Below, piece after piece: positions 1 to 4,967 of a stretch of DNA of 6,881 bases. Numbering within the stretch: the first letter of the stretch is position 1; each line of letters begins with the position of its first letter. A program made the translations under genes and the position numbers. The notes beneath the pieces were generated by a model, which was given only the letters and a program-made list of their open reading frames with translations, made no database searches and was not told the origin of the DNA. Origin of the DNA: Candidatus Krumholzibacteriia bacterium (GTDB lineage Bacteria > Krumholzibacteriota > Krumholzibacteriia > LZORAL124-64-63); assembly GCA_030632925.1 (NCBI GenBank), contig DAOVTU010000153.1, positions 1-6,881 on the forward strand, read 5' to 3'.

Positions 1-135
1 AAGGCGATCGATGAAGTCATGGCCATGGAATACCACCAGTGGATGAGCCGTCCGACCGCGGACATCAAGGCCGATATCAAATCGGGCAAGATGGCCGAGG
101 TGTACGAAGACATGTACCAGGTCAACACCAAGTAA
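1..135 (+). CDS. C-terminal fragment of an unidentified protein upstream of the cytochrome
   Basis: An open frame enters at the left edge and ends at TAA (133-135), leaving 44 C-terminal residues. The visible part is hydrophilic and probably helical, beginning KAIDEVMAMEYHQW and ending YEDMYQVNTK. It has no cysteine, no heme motif and no membrane segment, so the family cannot be recognised from this tail. Codon use matches the next gene. The stop lies only 11 nt before the next start, and the ribosome binding site of the cytochrome gene overlaps the stop, so the two genes are very probably co-transcribed. By context it may be a periplasmic redox partner such as another multiheme cytochrome, but nothing in the fragment itself proves that. 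Confidence 0.75.
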   Translation, partial: KAIDEVMAMEYHQWMSRPTADIKADIKSGKMAEVYEDMYQVNTK

Positions 136-146
136 GGGGCTGAGCG

Positions 147-1700
147 ATGAAGCGATTCCAGCTCTTCATCCGCGGTATTTCGACCAACTGGACAGGAACG
201 ATGGGGGTCGCTCTGACGACCTCCGCGTTCATCCTGTTCGTGTTTTTCGAGTTGCTGCAGATTGCGGGAATCCTGACCAATTCCTATGTGGGTCTGATCA
301 GTTACATGGCCTTGCCGGCCATCTTCCTGTTCGGCTTGATTTTGGTTCCCATCGGCTGGTGGCAGTTCCGCCGGGCGACAGGACGATCAACTTCGGAATT
401 GCTCACCCAGAGATTCCCGGACGATATGACCAAGGCCAAGCGCATCGGTTCGTCCCTGATGGCAACGATCGCCCTGCTGACCCTGGTGAACATCCTGTTC
501 ATCGGTATTGGTGGCGCGCGTATGTTGCACTTCATGGACACACCCGAATTTTGTGGCACGGCCTGCCACTCGGTGATGGAACCCGAGTGGGTCGCGTACC
601 AGAACTCACCCCATGCTCACGTCGCGTGTGTGGAATGCCATGTCGGGGAGGGCGCCGGCGCCCTACTCAACGCCAAGCTGAATGGCTTGTGGCAGGTCAT
701 TTCGGTCACCATGGACCTTTACGAACGTCCGATTCCCACCCCGGTGCACCAGTTGCGTCCGGCCCGGGAAACGTGCGAAAAGTGCCATTGGCCTGACAAA
801 TTCTACGGCGACCGGATCAAGACCTATGCCAAGTTCGCCATGGATGAGGAGTCCACTCCCAGCCATACGACCCTGGCGCTGAAGGTCGGCTCCGGCCAGG
901 ACGAAGGCACCATTCATTGGCATGTCTCGGAGTCCAATACGGTCACTTACCAGACCGCGGACGAACAGCGCATGCAGATGGAATGGGTCGAAGTCCAAAA
1001 GGGCGACGAGGTTCACCGGTACACCAACCGGAAGCCTTTCCCGAAAAACACCGACGCCGAGGGCCACGCAAGTGAGTCCCCTGAGGCTCGCAGCATGGAT
1101 TGTGTCGACTGCCACAACCGGGCGACGCACATCTATCAGGATCCCGAGGCTGCCGTGAACAAGGCCCTGGACGACGGCCGCATCAACCGGGACCTGCCCT
1201 TCGCCAAGAAGGTCGCCCTGGGCGCCTTGTTGGGGAACTACGGGACCGACAAGGATGCGGCACTGCAGCTCATCGAAGATGGTGTGCGTGGGCACTACAT
1301 GCGCGGTGACGCCGATCTCAACAAGAGTGTCACCGGGCTGCTCCCGGACATCGACGACATGGTCGACGCGGTGCAGGAGATCTACTACCAGAACATCTTC
1401 CCGATCATGAACGTGGGTTGGAATGCGTATCCCTCCCACCTCGGGCACGAAGGCCAGGCGGGCTGTTTCCGCTGCCACAATGCCGACATGGTTGACGAAG
1501 TTGGTCAGGCGATCCCCTACGACTGCACGCTGTGCCATTCCATCCTCGCGATGGACAGCGACAGCCAGTTCCAGTTCCTGTTGCCATTGCAAAGGGAAGA
1601 TCCGGACCGCAAGATGCACCAGTATCTGCGCGACGAATTCCTGGGCCAACCGGGACCTGGTTTGCCGGCTGAGACAGATGAAGCATTGCCTGGTCAATAG
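147..1700 (+). CDS. NapC/NirT-family membrane-anchored hexaheme cytochrome c
   Basis: This 517-residue protein is a probable quinol-oxidising electron-transfer cytochrome, anchored in the inner membrane with its hemes in the periplasm. Three hydrophobic helices lie near residues 20-42, 46-72 and 103-123. Six heme-attachment motifs follow: CGTACH (136-141, a CX3CH spacing), CVECH (161-165), CEKCH (210-214), CVDCH (319-323), CFRCH (440-444) and CTLCH (460-464). All twelve cysteines of the protein belong to these motifs. The first is followed by SVMEPEW, a NapC/NrfH-like context in which Met can be an axial ligand. A heme-free stretch of about 104 residues separates hemes 3 and 4. The protein is much longer than classical tetraheme NapC or NrfH (about 160-200 residues), but it matches my memory of larger multi-domain NapC/NirT-type cytochromes. 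The ATG at 147 has AAGGGG at 134-139, spaced 7 nt. It is the last gene of its unit, with a terminator 23 nt after the stop. The electron acceptor is unknown. Confidence 0.9.
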   Translation: MKRFQLFIRGISTNWTGTMGVALTTSAFILFVFFELLQIAGILTNSYVGLISYMALPAIFLFGLILVPIGWWQFRRATGRSTSELLTQRFPDDMTKAKRIGSSLMATIALLTLVNILFIGIGGARMLHFMDTPEFCGTACHSVMEPEWVAYQNSPHAHVACVECHVGEGAGALLNAKLNGLWQVISVTMDLYERPIPTPVHQLRPARETCEKCHWPDKFYGDRIKTYAKFAMDEESTPSHTTLALKVGSGQDEGTIHWHVSESNTVTYQTADEQRMQMEWVEVQKGDEVHRYTNRKPFPKNTDAEGHASESPEARSMDCVDCHNRATHIYQDPEAAVNKALDDGRINRDLPFAKKVALGALLGNYGTDKDAALQLIEDGVRGHYMRGDADLNKSVTGLLPDIDDMVDAVQEIYYQNIFPIMNVGWNAYPSHLGHEGQAGCFRCHNADMVDEVGQAIPYDCTLCHSILAMDSDSQFQFLLPLQREDPDRKMHQYLRDEFLGQPGPGLPAETDEALPGQ

Positions 1701-1723
1701 CCAAGGCAAGCTCATGGCTGATG

Positions 1724-1758
1724 AAGGAGGCAACCGAAGGGTTGCCTCCTTTCTTTTT
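1724..1758 (+). terminator. Rho-independent terminator after the cytochrome gene
   Basis: A perfect 12-bp stem pairs AAGGAGGCAACC (1724-1735) with GGTTGCCTCCTT (1740-1751). The loop is GAAG, and a T-rich tail (TTTCTTTTT, ending at 1758) follows. It starts 23 nt after the cytochrome stop codon and precedes the next gene, so it closes the cytochrome transcription unit. Confidence 0.93.
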
Positions 1759-1812
1759 GTAACGGATATTCAACGCACCCTTGGATGGTCCGGTCAGTGA
1801 GAATTCAACCCC

Positions 1813-1816
1813 GAGG
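1813..1816 (+). promoter_or_regulatory. Ribosome binding site that favours the GTG start at 1824
   Basis: GAGG lies 7 nt upstream of an in-frame GTG at 1824. The earlier in-frame ATG at 1785 has no Shine-Dalgarno-like sequence before it. Using that ATG would put 13 extra residues, including arginines and a cysteine, in front of an otherwise normal signal peptide. The GTG start gives a compact leader, so it is preferred. Confidence 0.55.
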
Positions 1817-1823
1817 TTGCAGC

Positions 1824-2906
1824 GTGCCCAGATTTCCCAATTTTGTCCTGTTGAGCCTGTTGATCATCATCAGCGGCGGTTTGAGCATCGGACCGGCAAT
1901 GGCCAGCGAGGGGCCTCCCGACGAGATCCCCCACCCCGCTCGCCAGCCGAAGCCAGTGGCAGATGTGCCACTCAGCGAAGCGCTGCGCCTGCTGCCCGCC
2001 AAGCGTCTGATTGAACTGACCCTGCCCGAAGGCCAGTTTGCCCGGGGCTACGCCGTGCAGGTTAGCAACGACACCCTGCACCTGCGGCGGGACAAACACG
2101 AACTGGCCCCGGTCACGCCATACCCGCTGGCGGAAATTCTGCGGGTCCGGGAATGGCGAACCAACACTTCGCGCGGCGCCGGCACGGGGGCCATCTCGGG
2201 AGCCATCGTAATCGGGGGATTTGGAACCCTCGTCGGCCTGGCTATCGCCAGTTGGGATGCCGACAACAATGACGACTATGTCGCACCGGTCATCGCCACG
2301 ACATTGTTGGGCGCCGGGGTGGGTGCCTTTGCCGGAGGCGTGCTTGGGGCGGGCATGGGTTCGCTGATCAGTTCCTGGCAACCGGTCTGGCCCGGAAGCG
2401 AAACCCCGCGTGCGCCACAACTGCCGGATGAACCAGTCTACTCTCACAATACGCGCGTGAACCTTTTTGCCGGCGGGGGCCGCACCCTGTTGCCCGAATA
2501 TGAAGTCACCAGCCTCGTGGGCCGCGTCAGCCTGCACAAGACTCTGGGCCAACGGGTCAGCCTGGGCCCGACCATCGGCTACCACAACTTCGGCGGGCAC
2601 GAAGTTCTGTTCACCAGCGAGTCCATAGAAGTGCGCTCGCGAGACGACATCTTGATGATGGCCCTGACGGGCAAGGTCCGTGGCGCCCGGTCGGGCTTTG
2701 CCCCCTACGCCACCGCGGGTGCCGGCTGGTTCCTGGGCAATGAAGCGTTCATCGGCGGCCACCTCGGCGGCGGCCTGCACTGGCAAACTCACGGTTCGAC
2801 CGACCTGGAACTGGACATCCGCTACCACTTCAATTTTTCCAGGGTGGATTCCGATCAGATCGACCGGTTTTGGACGGTGGGCCTCAATTTCGGATTTGGT
2901 ATTTGA
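1824..2906 (+). CDS. Exported glycine-zipper protein with a C-terminal outer-membrane beta-barrel, function unknown
   Basis: From the GTG at 1824 this is a 360-residue protein; from the ATG at 1785 it would be 373. Residues 1-27 form a signal peptide: basic start, hydrophobic core FVLLSLLIIISGG, and an AMA/SEG signal peptidase I site. A small beta-rich region (about 48-112) follows, with alternating hydrophobic residues around RLIELTLPEG and LAEILRVREW. Two glycine-zipper hydrophobic segments lie at about 118-143 and 153-184, separated by an acidic turn (DADNNDDY). Residues 201-360 look like a small outer-membrane barrel: repeated amphipathic strands rich in Gly and aromatics (VNLFAGGGR, GPTIGYHNFGG, YATAGAGWFLG, ELDIRYHFNF), ending VGLNFGFGI. 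I do not recognise the full architecture as a named family, and an OmpA/OmpW-like eight-stranded barrel is only a fold-level guess. It is flanked by a terminator upstream and a 62-nt gap downstream, so it may be a single gene. Confidence 0.75.
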   Translation: MPRFPNFVLLSLLIIISGGLSIGPAMASEGPPDEIPHPARQPKPVADVPLSEALRLLPAKRLIELTLPEGQFARGYAVQVSNDTLHLRRDKHELAPVTPYPLAEILRVREWRTNTSRGAGTGAISGAIVIGGFGTLVGLAIASWDADNNDDYVAPVIATTLLGAGVGAFAGGVLGAGMGSLISSWQPVWPGSETPRAPQLPDEPVYSHNTRVNLFAGGGRTLLPEYEVTSLVGRVSLHKTLGQRVSLGPTIGYHNFGGHEVLFTSESIEVRSRDDILMMALTGKVRGARSGFAPYATAGAGWFLGNEAFIGGHLGGGLHWQTHGSTDLELDIRYHFNFSRVDSDQIDRFWTVGLNFGFGI

Positions 2907-2968
2907 ATCCTGCGCCCGGTTGACTACCATGGACAAAACGGTTCCTGATTGGTCCCTGAGGAGAAGCG

Positions 2969-3655
2969 ATGTCCCACCGGAAACACCTGCCTTTCACTGG
3001 CTTACCGGAGTTGACGCCGGCACAAAGACTTGACGCCGCCCGCGCTTTCCGCGACCGCGTCGCCACCCGGCGCACCATTCGCGAATTTTCAGACGAGGCC
3101 ATCGACGCTGAAGTGATCCGCGCCTGTATCGAGGCCGCCGGACAGGCTCCCAGTGGCGCCAACATGCAACCCTGGCATTTCGAGGTCATCGGCGACCCGG
3201 ATCTCAAGCGCCAGATTCGCCTGGCCGCCGAAGAAGAAGAACGCGAGTTCTATCAGGGCCGCGCCTCGGACGAATGGCTTGAAGCCCTCGCTCCCCTGGG
3301 CACCGACGAAGACAAGCCCTTCCTGGAAACCGCACCGTGGCTGATCGTCATCTTCGAACAACGCCACGGCCTGGACGCCGACGGTGAAAAAATCCGCTAC
3401 TACTACACCAAAGAATCGGTGGGTCTGGCCGCCGGCTTTCTCATCGCCGGCCTGCACGAAGCCGGCCTGGCCACGCTGACACACACGCCGAGCCCCATGA
3501 ATTTTCTGAACCGTATTCTGGAACGGCCCTCCCACGAGAAGCCCTTCCTGTTGCTGGTGGCCGGACACCCCGCGGCTGATGCCACGGTCCCGGACATCAC
3601 GCGCAAACACCCTGCCGAATACATCAAGTTTCGAACTGCCGAGGATGGATCATGA
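2969..3655 (+). CDS. Nitroreductase-fold flavoprotein, iodotyrosine deiodinase (IYD)-like
   Basis: This 228-residue protein is a cytoplasmic FMN-dependent enzyme of the nitroreductase superfamily. FMN-phosphate contacts are expected at R34-R35-T36 (RRTIREF), followed by APSGANMQPW (60-69), the usual flavin and substrate loop. It resembles mammalian IYD more than ordinary nitroreductases. A lid segment EEEEREFY (88-95) leads to LETAP, and later come THTPSP (171-176), RPSHEKPF (186-193) and ATVPDITRK (205-213). The IYD substrate-clamping triad Glu/Tyr/Lys appears as E91, Y95 and K116, with the same Tyr-to-Lys spacing of 21 that I recall for human Y161/K182. T173 aligns with the Thr that hydrogen-bonds flavin N5. 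IYD enzymes reductively remove halide from halotyrosines, and bacterial homologues are known. There is no signal peptide or membrane anchor. The start is ATG 2969, with GAGGAG at 2958-2963 spaced 5 nt. The stop overlaps the next start (ATGA). Superfamily membership is firm; the physiological substrate is inferred. Confidence 0.9.
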   Translation: MSHRKHLPFTGLPELTPAQRLDAARAFRDRVATRRTIREFSDEAIDAEVIRACIEAAGQAPSGANMQPWHFEVIGDPDLKRQIRLAAEEEEREFYQGRASDEWLEALAPLGTDEDKPFLETAPWLIVIFEQRHGLDADGEKIRYYYTKESVGLAAGFLIAGLHEAGLATLTHTPSPMNFLNRILERPSHEKPFLLLVAGHPAADATVPDITRKHPAEYIKFRTAEDGS

Positions 3656-4749
3656 GCAATCCCGATCTGAAGCCCTCTGACCTGACACCGACCCTCATCA
3701 CCCGTCATTTTAATCCCGCCTGGTTTGCGGCGGTCATGGGCACGGCCGTGCTGCCCCTGGCCCTGGCCTTCACCGGCGCGGATTGGACCGACTGGGCGGC
3801 CCGCATCATGATCCCCCTGGCCACCTTGATGTTCCTGGCCAGCCTATTGCCCTGGGCGCTGAAAATGGTGATGCATCCGGCGGACTCGGCCAAGGATTTC
3901 AACCATCCCGTGGCCTCCAGTTTCCTGCCCACCATGCCCATCGCGCTGTTGATCATCTGCCTGGACCTGCTCAAGTTCGGCCATTTATTTTTTAGCCCCG
4001 AGACGGCCCACAGCCTGGCCTACGCCCTGTGGGTGGCCGGCTCATTTGGCATCTATGTCCTGGGATTTCTCGTGATCATGCATGTCTTCCGGCACGACGG
4101 CATCGAAGTGGGGCACGCCAACTTTGGCTGGTTCATTCCACCGGTGAGCAAGCTGCTGATTCCCGTGGCCGGATTCGAACTGGCCGGATTGTTTCCCCAG
4201 CACCACGACCTGCTGGTCGGGCTCTCGATCGCCAGTCTGGGTGTGGGCTTTTTCCTGTTCCTCTTTGTCGGCTCGGCGGTGTATCACCGCTACCTGTTCA
4301 AAGGGTTGCCTGCAGAGAAATTCGCGGCCACTTTCTTTATCGGCATCGCGCCGCCCGCCATCATTTCAGTAGCCTTGTTCAAGCTCATGCATCTGGTCGC
4401 CCACCACGATGTGATGGGCTTGACCACTGCCAATTTTGCACCGCTGGCCAAATTCCTCATCGTCATGCACTGGGGCCTGGCTGCCTGGTGGTTTGTCATG
4501 GCGCTAATTATGATTGCCTACTACAAGTTCAAACGCAGCCTGCCTTTTGCCCTCAGTTGGTGGGCCTTCACTTTCCCCAGCGGCGCCATGGCCATCTGCA
4601 GCGGCATCGCCTGGCAGGTGAGCCAGATTGCTTTCATCAGGGTGTTCTACAGCGGGGTGGTTTTCTTCCTGTTGGTCGTCTGGCTGGTGGTTTTTGGGAT
4701 CACCCTGAAGGGCGTCATCAGCCGAAAACTGTTCATGCCTTCACATTAG
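3652..4749 (+). CDS. TDT/SLAC1/TehA-family anion channel or transporter
   Basis: This 365-residue integral inner-membrane protein has about ten hydrophobic helices (near 21-40, 51-73, 92-112, 121-146, 161-181, 187-212, 225-250, 266-291, 298-322 and 331-354). That is the expected topology of the tellurite-resistance/dicarboxylate transporter and SLAC1 family. Family-like segments include HFNPAWFAAVMGTAVLPL in helix 1 and SWWAFTFPSGAMA (302-314) in helix 9. F306 or F308 sits where the pore-gating Phe of TehA and SLAC1 is expected, though I could not align it exactly. Known members move C4-dicarboxylates, sulfite, tellurite-related anions, chloride or nitrate, so the substrate cannot be read from sequence alone. 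The ATG overlaps the stop of the flavoprotein gene (ATGA, 3652-3655), with GAGGA at 3641-3645 inside that gene, which suggests translational coupling. No tehB-like methyltransferase is adjacent. After the stop, 20 nt separate it from the -35 element of a possible sRNA promoter. Confidence 0.88.
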   Translation: MSNPDLKPSDLTPTLITRHFNPAWFAAVMGTAVLPLALAFTGADWTDWAARIMIPLATLMFLASLLPWALKMVMHPADSAKDFNHPVASSFLPTMPIALLIICLDLLKFGHLFFSPETAHSLAYALWVAGSFGIYVLGFLVIMHVFRHDGIEVGHANFGWFIPPVSKLLIPVAGFELAGLFPQHHDLLVGLSIASLGVGFFLFLFVGSAVYHRYLFKGLPAEKFAATFFIGIAPPAIISVALFKLMHLVAHHDVMGLTTANFAPLAKFLIVMHWGLAAWWFVMALIMIAYYKFKRSLPFALSWWAFTFPSGAMAICSGIAWQVSQIAFIRVFYSGVVFFLLVVWLVVFGITLKGVISRKLFMPSH

Positions 4750-4769
4750 AGGGTAATTCCACAGCGAGG

Positions 4770-4798
4770 TTGTCTGGTTGCGCCTTGGCCTGTATACT
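4770..4798 (+). promoter_or_regulatory. Candidate sigma70-type promoter for the intergenic RNA
   Basis: TTGTCT (4770-4775; 4 of 6 matches to TTGACA) and TATACT (4793-4798; 5 of 6 to TATAAT) are separated by exactly 17 nt. It lies after the transporter stop and points to the hairpins and terminator, with no gene on that strand before the terminator. A start near 4805 is predicted. This is a pattern match only. Confidence 0.45.
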
Positions 4799-4804
4799 CA
4801 TTTG

Positions 4805-4925
4805 GCTTATGGTACCTATCACCCCTGATGAGATACTGTGAGACGGCTGGGGAGCGGCCTGCGTTAGCCGCTTCCCAGGTCCAGTAAGCAATAAAAACGC
4901 TCCCGTTGATCGGGAGCGTTTTTTA
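4805..4925 (+). ncRNA. Candidate small RNA of about 120 nt with three hairpins
   Basis: Transcription from the predicted promoter would give an RNA that folds into three successive hairpins. The first is an imperfect stem at 4809-4839: ATGGTA pairs with TACTGT (two G-U pairs), then ATCA pairs with TGAT around a CCCC loop (4822-4825). The second is a strong 12-bp stem, CTGGGGAGCGGC (4847-4858) with GCCGCTTCCCAG (4867-4878), containing one G-U pair. The third is the terminator stem at 4893-4923 with its U-tail. An A-rich single-stranded linker (AGTAAGCAATAAAAA) lies before the terminator. I match it to no known RNA family (not 6S, SRP, tmRNA or a recognised riboswitch). It could instead be a structured 3' UTR of the transporter mRNA, or a processed product of it. 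Confidence 0.4.
4893..4924. terminator. Bidirectional intrinsic terminator between convergent genes
   Basis: A 13-bp stem pairs AAAAACGCTCCCG (4893-4905) with CGGGAGCGTTTTT (4911-4923) around loop TTGAT. The plus strand has a run of six T (4919-4924). On the minus strand the five A (4893-4897) read as a T-run, so alaS, whose stop is 43 nt away, can also end here. Confidence 0.92.
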
Positions 4926-4967
4926 TTGTCTTTAATTGTAGCCTGCAGGCTGACTCGGATTCAAAAA

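Noticed and set aside
663..1733. Long open frame on the minus strand opposite the cytochrome gene
   Set aside because: It is an antisense shadow of a GC-rich gene: the plus-strand frame contains six heme motifs and membrane helices, while the minus-strand translation shows no recognisable domain.
2920..2925. TTGACT, a -35-like hexamer upstream of the flavoprotein gene
   Set aside because: No acceptable -10 hexamer lies 16-19 nt downstream, so a promoter here is not supported, although the two-gene unit must have one somewhere.
1794..2936. Long open frame on the minus strand opposite the glycine-zipper/barrel gene
   Set aside because: The translation is rich in Gln, Gly, Arg and His without domain or signal features. 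The plus-strand frame has a signal peptide, ribosome binding site and strand pattern.
3652..4749. Naming the transporter tehA (tellurite resistance)
   Set aside because: The family is broad and tellurite resistance is usually tied to tehB, which is not adjacent; the sequence does not fix the substrate.
4825..4831. CTGATGA, the conserved core box of a hammerhead ribozyme (also similar to a C-box)
   Set aside because: The second required core element (GAAA after stem II) and a matching stem III/cleavage site are absent, so the match is likely chance.
4809..4841. Tiny reading frame ATG...TGA encoding MVPITPDEIL, starting close to the predicted RNA start
   Set aside because: There is no ribosome binding site, it is only ten codons long, and the same bases are better explained as the stem of hairpin 1. 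Leaderless translation cannot be ruled out but has no support.
4029..4841. Second plus-strand open frame overlapping the transporter gene
   Set aside because: The transporter frame has ten clear membrane helices. The alternative frame is Arg/Gly/His-rich and has no recognisable domain.
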